DNA from: Bin80 sp965261255
GTDB lineage: Bacteria; Bacteroidota; Rhodothermia; Rhodothermales; Bin80
Assembly (NCBI GenBank): GCA_965261255.1
Contig: CBDHCQ010000004.1
Coordinates: forward strand, 434,001 to 498,000
Direction: 5' to 3'
DNA length: 64,000 nt
Made by a program: the position numbers and the translations under genes. The notes beneath the pieces were generated by a model. That model did not search any database. It was not told where the DNA came from and worked only from the letters and a program-made list of their open reading frames with translations. How positions within the stretch are numbered: position 1 is the stretch's first letter; each line of letters starts with the position of its first letter. Of the stretch, positions 52,701 through 61,109 are shown piece after piece.

Positions 52701-53695
52701 ATCAGAATCTGTGTTCCGCGAGGGAAGGGAAACTCACCAAGGACGGCTTGAATGTCGTCAGCTGTATCAAGGATGTTTGCTCCGCTGCGCTTCTTGACAT
52801 TGAGCGTAATGACGGGGTACATACCTGATTCAGCCAGTCTGACCAGGCGATTTCCCTGTTCCTCCTGCATGAGCTGAAGTCTCGCGTAAGTGGACCGTTC
52901 CTTGAAGCCGAAGTCGACCTTAGCCACATCGCCTACGTACACGGGAAATCCCCCTGGGCTTTCGATCACCAAATCTTTGATCTCCCGCTCAATTTCCCGG
53001 AATTCTCCGTCAATGCGCAGGATATAGTTCTGGCGGTCAACTCTGATCGTTCCTCCCGGTGTGTTGGAGTTCTCGGCGCTGATGGTTTCAATAAGATCAG
53101 TGAACGTGAGCCCATATCCCTGCAGTGCACGGATATCTACATTCACCTGAACTTCTCGCTCGAGCGCGCCAATGACCTGTACTTCCAAGACGTCGGGGCT
53201 CTTTTCAATTTCGTCTGCCAGATCCTCTGCGACCTCTTTGAGTTCGGTGAGTGTGAACGCTCCCCCGAGATTGATACTCATGATGGGGATATCTTCGACA
53301 TCGAATTCACTGACGATGGGTTCCTCAATGTCACCGGGCAGGCGCGGCTTCGCCAGTTGTACTTTATCTCGAACTCGCTGGTAGGCGAGGTCAAGTGACA
53401 CATCAGGATTGAATTCCACGATGATCGTGGAAACTCCCTGCACGGAGGAAGATCGAATTTCCTTGATTCCAGATACGGACTGGACTTCCTCTTCCACGAT
53501 CCGGGTGATCAGGGATTCGATGTCGCTGGGGCTGGCTCCCGGATAAACAGAAGTAACAATAATGGTTGGTATCTCGATGGAAGGGAAGGCTTCCTTCGAA
53601 ATTGTCAAGTAGCTGACCAGTCCTCCCACCGTGAGCATCAAGGTCAATATTGCAACGCTCGGGCGGTACTTGATCGCAATCTCAGTGATTTTCAT
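49700..53695 (-). CDS. RND-family efflux transporter, long form
   Basis: The 1331-residue protein is about 290 longer than AcrB-type pumps (~1040). The N-terminal half is standard: A-F-P-S-I-E-I-P near residue 36, G-A-S-P-S-D-I-E near 53, and TM4 with M-L-V-D-N-A-V-V-I-V-E-N near 410. Only one Asp of the AcrB D-D pair remains (D-N). The extra part is at about 505-785, between TM6 and TM7. It is very hydrophobic, with around seven or eight predicted spans not found in AcrB. The second half then resumes with the TM7-type helix, F-F-P-D-T-D-P-T-F and the second porter domain. It exports toxic compounds, lipids or metabolites together with the adjacent fusion protein and TolC. Substrate unknown. 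Confidence 0.9.
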   Translation of the reverse strand: MKITEIAIKYRPSVAILTLMLTVGGLVSYLTISKEAFPSIEIPTIIVTSVYPGASPSDIESLITRIVEEEVQSVSGIKEIRSSSVQGVSTIIVEFNPDVSLDLAYQRVRDKVQLAKPRLPGDIEEPIVSEFDVEDIPIMSINLGGAFTLTELKEVAEDLADEIEKSPDVLEVQVIGALEREVQVNVDIRALQGYGLTFTDLIETISAENSNTPGGTIRVDRQNYILRIDGEFREIEREIKDLVIESPGGFPVYVGDVAKVDFGFKERSTYARLQLMQEEQGNRLVRLAESGMYPVITLNVKKRSGANILDTADDIQAVLGEFPFPRGTQILITGDQSEQVGQLVTDLENNIISGLIFVVLVLLFFLGVRTATLVGIAIPLSMFLSFLTLQILGQELNFVILFSLIIALGMLVDNAVVIVENIYRYKELGYSRFEAAKRGTAEVGSAVVASTATTVAVFIPMMFWPGITGEFMGYLPLTLIITLTCSLFVAIIINPVITGYFVRLDTDPKKRYSAVLRIGLFVFFAGIALIIGLTNWQTLVVLSLAIPVLMTLHRFCFNPVAKGFVARGMPKLISWYRKFLDAQLQREYDVRSPAFAHKRLWSGVALTYLAGLITAVVSLLMATPEGPSPFFGAAIFLGLAAVVLSIIAVFRTPNPYLRNSFCLACLAVGFLLLVLGGLVTSFANAAAGTVLLYPAGLLMVMGLVMVILHGCEILYLGGLQSIKAGGFFALLSSIILGLMSLIRGAEFQTILILLCLPAIVMIIGAMGYFMNGKLLKQRTRILLTDNRSRLLVGVTGGFVAIIGLFAAAPTGVEFFPDTDPTFITVDMELPLGTHLDETNNVANITQSRVEELLNKNNNDRDNIKNMLVNVGTGSGGDGLTGGGPGSPERALLTLNVVDYGDRPESSRNTLQRLRESLRGIPGVTFEINKDNAGPPVGKPVNIEITGQDFTEITRITEEVTASLRQAAANGTIPDLVDLNNNLNTGRPEVRILIDRERAARLGLDTRKISNVVRSAVQGSEATKYRFGEEEYDVTVRLGEEQRASLEALNQLTVLHEGAQIPLSAIADFETASGYGSITRLDLSRVATITGDVVAGANGAAVLQQVQAHLGDYRNSLPLGYQLTYTGESEDQAEAFGFLQTALAIGVAAITLILIAQFNSVIVPIIIMLAVALGLIGVLLGLILTRTPFGLMTFIGVISLAGIVVNNNIVLIDYIRQLRDRGLSKVEAIIDGGATRLRPVLLTFLTTVIGLVPLTFGLNVDFVGLFADLAPNIQFGSENTQFWGPMGTAIISGLTFATFLTLVIVPVMYSAFDSLLTHLRARRNASMSVTTE

Positions 53696-53704
53696 TTTAG
53701 CCGA

Positions 53705-54862
53705 TCAAAGGTCTGTAGTGGAATCCGAGCGTGCATTCAGGATGGGAATTCCAAACTCATCCAGTGCATCGTAGTGTTGGTCTGTGATTATGCGATCATC
53801 ATCTCCCAGGGTTGATTGTCCGCGGATAATCACTGTTTCGCCGGCGGACAAGCCGCTTGTAACTACAACCCGGTTGGCATATTCAGGACCGATGGTTATG
53901 CTGCGTCTTCGGGCGAAGCTACCCTCCTCACGTTCTTCAACGACATAGATGGCTAGTCCTGTTTCGTTGCGGGTGATGGCGTTGCCGGGGATCACCAGTG
54001 CATCCTCAACGGTGAGTCTCACGATCGCCAGTTGCACGATCATTTCGGGTTTCAGTTTACCGTCCGAATTATCCACGGTAATTTTTACTTCAAATGAGCG
54101 GCTATTGGGATCAATTACGCTGCCGGCAAAACTGACGCGTCCCGTGCGTGCAGGAGCTCCGGCGCTGCGCGGGCTGATTCTTGCCGGTGTGCCGATTTCG
54201 ATCTCGCCGGCATATCTCTCTGAGATGCCCGCCACGACTTGAACACTGCGTGAATCTACCAGGCGGAGCAATTGCGTACCCCCCACAACCTGCTCGCCGG
54301 GTTCAACGTAGCGCTCCTCAACTGTGGCAGTGATTGGTGCGGGGAGAATGGTATTAGCCAGTTGGCGCGTAGCCTGGTCATAAGCGGCCTCAGCCAAAGA
54401 TAGTGCTGACTTTGCCTGATCAAGCGTCGTTTCCAGACGGGTGAACTCCAGGGCACTGATGATTGAATCTGCAAATAGGGGCTGTTGCCTATCATAGCTG
54501 TCCTGAGCAACTCTGAGTGCAGCGCGGGCATTACTAACCTGTGCTTCGGCTTGGCGATGCGCTGTCTGCAGGAGTTCATCGTCAACGCGCGCTACCGTTT
54601 GTTCCGCACGGACGGTTTGCCCCAGGGAGGCTATCATTTCAAGGGTGCCGGTCGTTCGTGCCGAGACGATTACATCATGATTTGCTTCAATGATCCCGGT
54701 AAGTTCGATAAAGTCATCAAATGCAATGGGAAGCATTTCGAGCGTCTCAACATGCTTGGCAGCCACCGGCGGAGGTTCGCTTTCGGCATTTGGATTATTT
54801 CCCGGATCTGCACATGCAGACCAGAAGCCACAACAAAGCAGCAGGATGTAAGGAGTTCTCAT
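53705..54862 (-). CDS. RND efflux membrane-fusion (HlyD/AcrA-type) lipoprotein
   Basis: The start at 54862 (M-R-T-P-Y-I-L-L-L) gives 385 residues and a lipoprotein signal (W-S-A-C); the frame is open to 54931 but that part overlaps tolC. Features in order are a lipoyl half with G-T-L-E-M-I-A-S-L-G-Q-T-V-R-A, a coiled-coil hairpin (A-R-A-A-L-R-V-A-Q-D-S-Y-D-R-Q to A-Y-D-Q-A-T-R-Q-L) and the second lipoyl half with A-P-I-T-A-T-V-E-E-R-Y-V-E-P-G-E. A beta barrel with R-I-S-P follows. It links the inner-membrane RND pump (9-bp gap) with the outer-membrane TolC-like protein (13 bp upstream). Confidence 0.93.
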   Translation of the reverse strand: MRTPYILLLCCGFWSACADPGNNPNAESEPPPVAAKHVETLEMLPIAFDDFIELTGIIEANHDVIVSARTTGTLEMIASLGQTVRAEQTVARVDDELLQTAHRQAEAQVSNARAALRVAQDSYDRQQPLFADSIISALEFTRLETTLDQAKSALSLAEAAYDQATRQLANTILPAPITATVEERYVEPGEQVVGGTQLLRLVDSRSVQVVAGISERYAGEIEIGTPARISPRSAGAPARTGRVSFAGSVIDPNSRSFEVKITVDNSDGKLKPEMIVQLAIVRLTVEDALVIPGNAITRNETGLAIYVVEEREEGSFARRRSITIGPEYANRVVVTSGLSAGETVIIRGQSTLGDDDRIITDQHYDALDEFGIPILNARSDSTTDL

Positions 54863-54875
54863 AGGTTGATTTGTG

Positions 54876-56459
54876 TTACTTACCAGCCGAGGCCAGCCTG
54901 AGGTCAGTCTGTTTCCCAATCGGTACGCCAAGAGCGACCTCTAGGTTACTTTGAGCAATCAGGAAGCTGTGTACGGCACGCAGATAGTTCAGCTTGCTAG
55001 TATCCAGTTGCTCGGATGCGGACCTCACTTCCAGGAGGTTCGCGACACCCTCATTGGATCTGGTTAGGGTATACTCATAATTGAGTTCGGCATTCGCTAC
55101 GTTCGTTTCTTGGCTTGTGATCTGGTGATATGTAGTTGTAAGGTCACGCAGAGCGGATTCGATTTCCAATCTCATTGCGGCCGTGGCCTGATCAAGTGCC
55201 AATCCCGCCTGACGGGCAGCAACCTGCGCACGCTGGACTGCACGTCTGTTTTGCAATCCGTCAAAGATTGTCCACTGGAGTCTGAATCCAACATTTACTG
55301 CGGACTGCCAGTACGCTTCGCTGAAGTAGTTGTTACTGCCCTGCGAAAACTTGAACGGATTCGTAGGATCTGTGAGGGTAAAAGTTCGAGTATCCGGGAC
55401 CCGACCGGTGTAGCTGAAATTGGCAAAGGCATCCAATGTCGGGAATCGGGTTAGTTTGGTGGCTCGGATCTCGTTCAGAGCAAACGTATAAGCTAGTCTG
55501 GCTTCTTCAATATCCGGTCGTCCGCGAATAGCACGCTGGAATGCATCAGTAGCTGCAACGGACAGATATGGTGATATCTCATCAATTGTCAATGTTCCAC
55601 GAATGACAATATCCTGCTCTATAGGCAGTCCAAGCATGTATTTAAGTTGGTCGATGGCATTGCCTGCCTGGGTTTGTGCACGAACCAATGCTGTTTCCTG
55701 ATTGGTTAGCTCTACGTCCATGCTGAGTCGTTGAATCTTAGGCAGAATCCCCCTGCTAACACGGATGGCTGTTTCATCCCGTGAGGCACGAATCCTTGTC
55801 ACACTCTGGGCTGCAACTCGAACTTCTTCCTCTGCAAGCAATGCCCCATAAAATGCCTCGCGAACCTGTCCAATAATAACCTGCTCCTGCCGCTCGGCCG
55901 CTTTACTGATTTGTTGAAGTGCGGTGCGGAATCCATCGGGATGCACGATTCTGACCCAATTAGCCGCATTTACAATCGTTTGCGTGATCGAAACGGAGTT
56001 CAGGTACTGATTAGCAACCGAGAACGGGTTATCGCTGGGCTCGCTGGGCGTGATTCCCGCAGCCGCCAGTCCTCTTCGCTGTCGATCGGCAAACTCGGCA
56101 AATGTAATTGGGTGTGTAGAATTACTTCCATCTGTTCGCGCTGACTCATTGAAGCCTAACCAGTCGATGAAGGCGAACCCGGAGAAGAAGTCTCCGGCAG
56201 CGCTACCGGCAAAAGGATTGGCGTCCTTCACGTTTCTCGTATAGGAGCTCGTTCCCTCGATCGTAGGGAAAGCTACGCCTACTGAGCCAAGAATCAGCAA
56301 CCTGTTATCCTCCTCAGCAAGTTTACTAGCTTGGAGGGCATAATTGTTTAGCAGGGCAATCTCGACAGCCTCATTCAAAGTGATGCTAATGGGAGTGTCC
56401 TGGGAGCGGGCGAGGGGGACATGCAGGAGGAAAACAATGGCGAAGATGGCGGGCCGCAT
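54876..56459 (-). CDS. TolC-family outer membrane efflux protein
   Basis: This is a 527-residue protein with a signal peptide (1-19, ending A-R-S-Q). The pattern V-E-I-A-L-L-N-N-Y-A-L near the N-terminus and the second repeat R-G-R-P-D-I-E-E-A-R-L-A-Y near residue 300 are the two TolC-family repeat starts. Long amphipathic helices predominate. It begins a reverse operon with the membrane-fusion protein and the RND pump, then mpl and ccmF. It should form the outer-membrane duct of the tripartite pump. An insertion near residues 80-140 (asparagine/serine-rich, F-I-D-W-L-G-F-N-E) is larger than in TolC. Confidence 0.9.
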   Translation of the reverse strand: MRPAIFAIVFLLHVPLARSQDTPISITLNEAVEIALLNNYALQASKLAEEDNRLLILGSVGVAFPTIEGTSSYTRNVKDANPFAGSAAGDFFSGFAFIDWLGFNESARTDGSNSTHPITFAEFADRQRRGLAAAGITPSEPSDNPFSVANQYLNSVSITQTIVNAANWVRIVHPDGFRTALQQISKAAERQEQVIIGQVREAFYGALLAEEEVRVAAQSVTRIRASRDETAIRVSRGILPKIQRLSMDVELTNQETALVRAQTQAGNAIDQLKYMLGLPIEQDIVIRGTLTIDEISPYLSVAATDAFQRAIRGRPDIEEARLAYTFALNEIRATKLTRFPTLDAFANFSYTGRVPDTRTFTLTDPTNPFKFSQGSNNYFSEAYWQSAVNVGFRLQWTIFDGLQNRRAVQRAQVAARQAGLALDQATAAMRLEIESALRDLTTTYHQITSQETNVANAELNYEYTLTRSNEGVANLLEVRSASEQLDTSKLNYLRAVHSFLIAQSNLEVALGVPIGKQTDLRLASAGK

Positions 56460-56611
56460 TGAATCAGTGATAACTGGTATTAGACTGGGGCGCGCTCAAA
56501 TCCAGATTGAACGGACCCAAAAGCGAACGCAGTTGTACGCGCGGCCTTGCTGTGTGTTGACAGTAAATAAGTCCCGGGAATTACGTTGAGCGTGCACCGG
56601 GCTTCGCGGAG

Positions 56612-57679
56612 CTAAACGAAATCCTTGTGTTGGTGCGCGTGTAGGTAGTCAACAACATTCTTGACCTGCTGTGTACTGCGATTGTGGCAGACGAGCAGTG
56701 CATCGTCAGTATCTACGATCACTACATCATGGACGCCTACCACGGCAACCAAGCGGTTTCCGGCATGCACGAGCGAGCGACTAGTATCGTGCACGATAAC
56801 ATTCCCCCTGAGCACGTTGCCATGACGGTTTTTATCACTCAGATCGTAGACTGCACGCCAGTCGCCAATGTCGCTCCACCCAAAATTACCGGGAACGACG
56901 TAAACGTTGCTGGCTCGCTCCATGACGCCGAAGTCAATGGAGATACGCGTACTCTTGTGGTAAGCCCTGCGAATGGCTGCGATTTCCTGCTCGGTCCCGA
57001 TGTGTTGCGCTGCTTTATTGAAGGCGGCCCAGGTACTCGTTAGATGTGTTTGCATGTTTGACAGGAGTGCATCTGCACGCCAGACAAAAATCCCGCTATT
57101 CCAGAGAAAATCGCCGGAATCCAGAAATCTTTCGGCAGTTGCCTCGTTAGGCTTTTCGGCAAAGGTGCGGACTCTGTGGGTGTCGGTACTCTGGTTGCTG
57201 GGGGTGTCATACTGGATGTACCCGTAGCCGGTAGCGGGGTAGGAGGGTTGAATACCAATCGTAACTAGGGCATCGGGCTGCTCAGCCGCAGAGATCGCTT
57301 TTTGCAGAATCTCAATAAAGCGTGCTTCATCCTTTATCAAGTGATCCGCCGGCAACACGATCATGATTGCATCGGGGTCAATCGACTGCAGTTTAATCGC
57401 TGCGTAAGCAATGCACGGAGCAGTATTGCGGCTTATAGGTTCGCCAAGAATACAGTCTTCGGGGATTGCAGGTAGCTGTTTGCGTGTAAGGTCTGTGTAG
57501 CGCTCGTGAGTCACGACCAAGGTTCGTTCTGGAGGCGTGATTGGGGCAACACGTTTCACTGTTTTCTGGAGTAGGGTTCCTTCTCCCAGGACATTAATGA
57601 ACTGTTTGGGATGTGCCTCTCTGCTCCGTGGCCAAAATCGACTGCCGATCCCCCCCGCCATAATAACGCTGTAAATCAT
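56612..57679 (-). CDS. manC: Mannose-1-phosphate guanylyltransferase
   Basis: The 355-residue single-domain enzyme begins M-I-Y-S-V-I-M-A-G-G-I-G-S-R-F-W-P-R-S-R, the nucleotide-binding signature of GDP-mannose pyrophosphorylases. P-K-Q-F-I-N follows. V-L-P-A-D-H-L-I near residue 104 and F-A-E-K-P near 170 are further hallmarks. N-S-G-I-F-V-W is near 190. It lacks the phosphomannose isomerase domain seen in bifunctional forms, and the C-terminus is short. It makes GDP-mannose for polysaccharide. It is divergent from the UDP-glucose dehydrogenase gene across about 190 bp. Confidence 0.94.
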   Translation of the reverse strand: MIYSVIMAGGIGSRFWPRSREAHPKQFINVLGEGTLLQKTVKRVAPITPPERTLVVTHERYTDLTRKQLPAIPEDCILGEPISRNTAPCIAYAAIKLQSIDPDAIMIVLPADHLIKDEARFIEILQKAISAAEQPDALVTIGIQPSYPATGYGYIQYDTPSNQSTDTHRVRTFAEKPNEATAERFLDSGDFLWNSGIFVWRADALLSNMQTHLTSTWAAFNKAAQHIGTEQEIAAIRRAYHKSTRISIDFGVMERASNVYVVPGNFGWSDIGDWRAVYDLSDKNRHGNVLRGNVIVHDTSRSLVHAGNRLVAVVGVHDVVIVDTDDALLVCHNRSTQQVKNVVDYLHAHQHKDFV

Positions 57680-57869
57680 CTCTGTGTTGGTTGGACCAGA
57701 AGATATAAACCGATTGTTAGTTGGAAACAGTTCTACTATATACAGGCAGATTAGTCACGGTTCCATCAATTAAGACAGGTTTATGCAAAGATTTGTGGTT
57801 ACATGGGATGACCCAATAGTAATCGCTTCGCGTACAAGTCGTGATTTGTTACTTCAGGAGTGCTAATTC

Positions 57870-59213
57870 ATGAAGATTGGGATAGTCGGAACAGGTTACG
57901 TTGGTCTGGTGTCAGGCGTTTGCTTCGCTGAAATGGGCAATGATGTCTGGTGCGTTGATGTTGACGAGGCCAAGGTTGCCAGTCTGCGTAGAGGAGAAAT
58001 GCCGATCTACGAACCCGATCTTGACAGCCTCCTGCACCGCAATTTGCGCGAAGAGCGCCTAACATTCACCACCTCGCTCAGCGAAGCCCTGGAAAATGCC
58101 GAGATCATATTTCTGGCATTGCCAACACCGCCTGACGCGGACGGGGATGCGGATTTGTCCTACGTGCTGCAGGTCGCACACGCAATCGGCGCATGGCTTA
58201 AGGATAATGCCAAGTACAGGATTATAGTTAACAAGAGCACCGTACCGGTGGGGACTGCCGCCAAGGTCAGGGAGGTGCTGATTGCGCAGGGGGCTAGATA
58301 CGAGGAGGATTTTGACGTAGTATCCAATCCGGAGTTTCTCAGGGAAGGAGCTGCCGTTGACGATTTTATGAAGCCGGAAAGGGTCATTTTGGGGACTTCA
58401 AGTGACCATGCGGCCAATATCATGCGACGCCTCTATGAACCATTCGTTCGACAGGGTAATCCTATCATTGTAATGGACGAGCGCTCAGCCGAAGTTGCCA
58501 AGTACGCGGCAAACGCTTTTTTGGCAACACGTATCAGTTTCATGAACGAGGTGGCCAACTTGTGTGATCGCGTGGGGGCAGACGTAGATAAAGTGCGCAT
58601 TGGGATCGGCAGTGACCGCCGTATCGGCAGGCATTTCCTGTATGCAGGGATTGGTTTTGGTGGCAGTTGCTTCCCGAAGGATGTACACGCACTCCTGCGT
58701 ACTGCGCATAGCAATGACTATGTCTTCAAGATGCTTCAGGCAGTACTTGAGGTGAACGAAAGCCAGCGGATGTTATTGGTAGATCGTGTGCGGGCTTACC
58801 TTGGGGAAGGATTGCGGGGAAAACACGCGGCAGTTTGGGGGCTTGCTTTCAAGGCTAATACGGATGATGTTCGTGAATCGCCCGCCCATGTAGTCATTCG
58901 TGGACTTTTGGCAGAGGGGGTACGTATTACTGCTTTTGACCCGGAGGCTATGGCAACGTCCAGGACAATTCTGGGCGATTCAGTGACCTACGCCAAGAGT
59001 GCTTATGCCGCTCTGGAAGGCGTAGATATGTTACTCATTTGTACGGAGTGGCCGGAATTCAGACGGCCTGATTTCGAGAGAATTAAGGGGCTAATGCGGC
59101 AACCACTTATCTTCGATGGGCGTAACTTGTACAATGCCCGCAGGATGGCAGAGCGAGGATTTGATTATCATAGCATTGGTCGTCCGAGGGTGTCTCCTGC
59201 TGGAGGAGCATGA
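57870..59213 (+). CDS. ugd: UDP-glucose 6-dehydrogenase
   Basis: The 447-residue enzyme starts I-G-I-V-G-T-G-Y-V-G-L-V-S-G-V-C-F-A-E, the classic NAD loop of UDP-glucose dehydrogenases. E-F-L-R-E-G-A-A near residue 154 binds sugar. The catalytic cysteine is in G-G-S-C-F-P-K-D near 268. K-A-N-T-D-D-V-R-E-S-P closes the C-terminal domain near 330. It makes UDP-glucuronate. A ribosome-binding CAGGAG precedes the ATG. It leads a forward set with a SLC13-type transporter, sulfate activation and another nucleotide-sugar dehydrogenase, which suggests acidic and possibly sulfated polysaccharide. Confidence 0.95.
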   Translation: MKIGIVGTGYVGLVSGVCFAEMGNDVWCVDVDEAKVASLRRGEMPIYEPDLDSLLHRNLREERLTFTTSLSEALENAEIIFLALPTPPDADGDADLSYVLQVAHAIGAWLKDNAKYRIIVNKSTVPVGTAAKVREVLIAQGARYEEDFDVVSNPEFLREGAAVDDFMKPERVILGTSSDHAANIMRRLYEPFVRQGNPIIVMDERSAEVAKYAANAFLATRISFMNEVANLCDRVGADVDKVRIGIGSDRRIGRHFLYAGIGFGGSCFPKDVHALLRTAHSNDYVFKMLQAVLEVNESQRMLLVDRVRAYLGEGLRGKHAAVWGLAFKANTDDVRESPAHVVIRGLLAEGVRITAFDPEAMATSRTILGDSVTYAKSAYAALEGVDMLLICTEWPEFRRPDFERIKGLMRQPLIFDGRNLYNARRMAERGFDYHSIGRPRVSPAGGA

Positions 59214-59243
59214 GTTTGTTCGATTGGGTAACTATAGACGGCA

Positions 59244-61010
59244 ATGGATTGGCAGGCGTATCTGACTATTGCTGTGATCGTCTCGATCGCTGTGGCACTA
59301 GTTCGGGACCTGGCTAGGCCGGACCTGATTTTTCTCGGTGCTCTGGGATTGCTGTTGGTTGCAGGGGTGATCACTCCATCGGAGGCATTCGCTGGTTTTT
59401 CTAACGGGGCGGTAATTGCCCTTGGGTCACTTTTCGTTGTGGCCGCTGGAATAGAGGAAAGCGGACTGCTACGCCGGTTTGAGCGGCAGTTACTGAGAAG
59501 GGTATCTAACCTGTCAACGGCCTTGTTTCGGCTCATGGTGCCAACGGCACTGGTCTCGGCATTTATGAACAATACTCCCGTGGTTGCAATATGGACGCAA
59601 CCTGTGCAGCGGTGGGCTTATAGATCCAGACTTTCTCCATCTAAATTACTTATTCCGTTATCGTATGCTGCAATCGCTGGCGGCATGATCACGCTGATAG
59701 GTTCATCCACCAACGTGGTGGTTTCTGGCTTGGCACAGGATGCGGGACTTACGCTAGCTCTTTTCGATTTCACCTTGATTGGGCTGCCGGCAGCTATCGT
59801 TGTATTGATATTTATGGCTTTTCTCGGAGTGCGACTTTTGCCAGATCGTGCTAGCGAGCCGACGTTTACCCGTTCCCGCCTGGAAAAGTGTTTATTTGAA
59901 GTTCGCATAACTAGGCGTTGCCCTCATATTGGTCAAACCTTGAAACAGGCTGGATTGGGTGTTGGAGACGAATCTGCTGTAATCGTTCAGATAAGGCGGG
60001 GTAAGCACGTTATGGCTTTCGATCCACAATTAATTTTGGGTCAGGACGATGTGCTATGCTTTAGCGGCAGTCTCTCGGTTCTGGAGGACCTGCTGGATAG
60101 ACCAGGATTTGGTCCGGGAAGGGCTATTTCCGAACAACGACTTGGCAATCTTCTTCCAATGTACGAGGCTGTGATCAGTGATACTTCCACTATGATCGGC
60201 AAATCCCTTGCAGAGGTGGATTTTCTTGCTGCATATGGTGCGGTCGTGCTGGCTGTGCAGCACAAGTCGGGGGTGCTTGAAGGTGCTGGTATGAGAGATA
60301 CAACCTTAAAGGCCGGCGACCTATTGTTGGTTGGTGCTGTAGCGGGTTTTGAGGAGCGTTGGAACGCAAGTCACGCGGAATTCTTCTATGTCGTGCCCCG
60401 TGGGGTGTCTCGTCGAAAATTTTCGAGAGTACGGATGGTAACGTCGGTGGGTATCCTAGCAGCCATGGTTTTGGCCATCAGTACTGGAAGGGTTCCGTTG
60501 CCAACAGCGGCATTTACAGCAGCACTTGCCATGGTAGTGACACGCTGTATAACGGTTGCAACTGCCCGAAACGCATTGGATCTGCAAGTGCTGTTACTCA
60601 TAGCGTCCGCGCTTGGACTTGGGGTTGCTGTAGGAAAGACGGGTGTTGCAGAGAACCTTGCCCAAGTCCTGACAGCAATTGGCGGGGTCAGCCCGATTTT
60701 GGCCTTGCTTGTACTGTATGCATGTACCAACGTACTTACGGAGTTGATTGCAAACAAGGCGGCAGCCGTACTGATGTTGCCGGTTGCATTTTCTATGGCC
60801 TCAACTTTTGATGCAGATCCCAAGGCTTTTGTATTGACCGTGGCAGTTGCCGCAGCCGCCAGCTTTATGACCCCCGTGGGTTATCAGACAAACCTGATGG
60901 TCATGGCCGCGGGGAATTACAGGGTTCGGGATTACTTACGAGTTGGGCTGCCCGTTAGTCTATTGGTAATGCTGGTCTCCACAACTATCATCTCCATAAG
61001 GTGGTTGTAA
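59244..61010 (+). CDS. SLC13/DASS-type transporter with two RCK_C domains, probably sulfate
   Basis: This 588-residue membrane protein has two hydrophobic halves (about 1-200 and 390-588). The first half contains M-N-N-T-P-V-V-A and the late part F-M-T-P-V-G-Y-Q-T-N-L-M-V. Both are S/T/N-containing motifs of the SLC13 (divalent anion:Na+) family. Between the halves (about 215-385) are two TrkA_C (RCK_C) domains. Each has the pattern I-G-Q/K-T/S-L near its start, and a closing D-V-L-x-F-S-G or D-L-L-L-V-G. The layout is that of SLT-type sulfate transporters. Its gene is directly before the ATP-sulfurylase/APS-kinase gene, which supports sulfate. The specificity is inferred from context. Confidence 0.88.
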   Translation: MDWQAYLTIAVIVSIAVALVRDLARPDLIFLGALGLLLVAGVITPSEAFAGFSNGAVIALGSLFVVAAGIEESGLLRRFERQLLRRVSNLSTALFRLMVPTALVSAFMNNTPVVAIWTQPVQRWAYRSRLSPSKLLIPLSYAAIAGGMITLIGSSTNVVVSGLAQDAGLTLALFDFTLIGLPAAIVVLIFMAFLGVRLLPDRASEPTFTRSRLEKCLFEVRITRRCPHIGQTLKQAGLGVGDESAVIVQIRRGKHVMAFDPQLILGQDDVLCFSGSLSVLEDLLDRPGFGPGRAISEQRLGNLLPMYEAVISDTSTMIGKSLAEVDFLAAYGAVVLAVQHKSGVLEGAGMRDTTLKAGDLLLVGAVAGFEERWNASHAEFFYVVPRGVSRRKFSRVRMVTSVGILAAMVLAISTGRVPLPTAAFTAALAMVVTRCITVATARNALDLQVLLLIASALGLGVAVGKTGVAENLAQVLTAIGGVSPILALLVLYACTNVLTELIANKAAAVLMLPVAFSMASTFDADPKAFVLTVAVAAAASFMTPVGYQTNLMVMAAGNYRVRDYLRVGLPVSLLVMLVSTTIISIRWL

Positions 61011-61109
61011 AAGTCATATGAACAGATATGCGCCTTGTCGGTGCAACGCTGCTTCCTCGATTTTAGGTAGTCTACTTTCCCCCATCACTATTTCTCCAAT
61101 AGAAACGCT

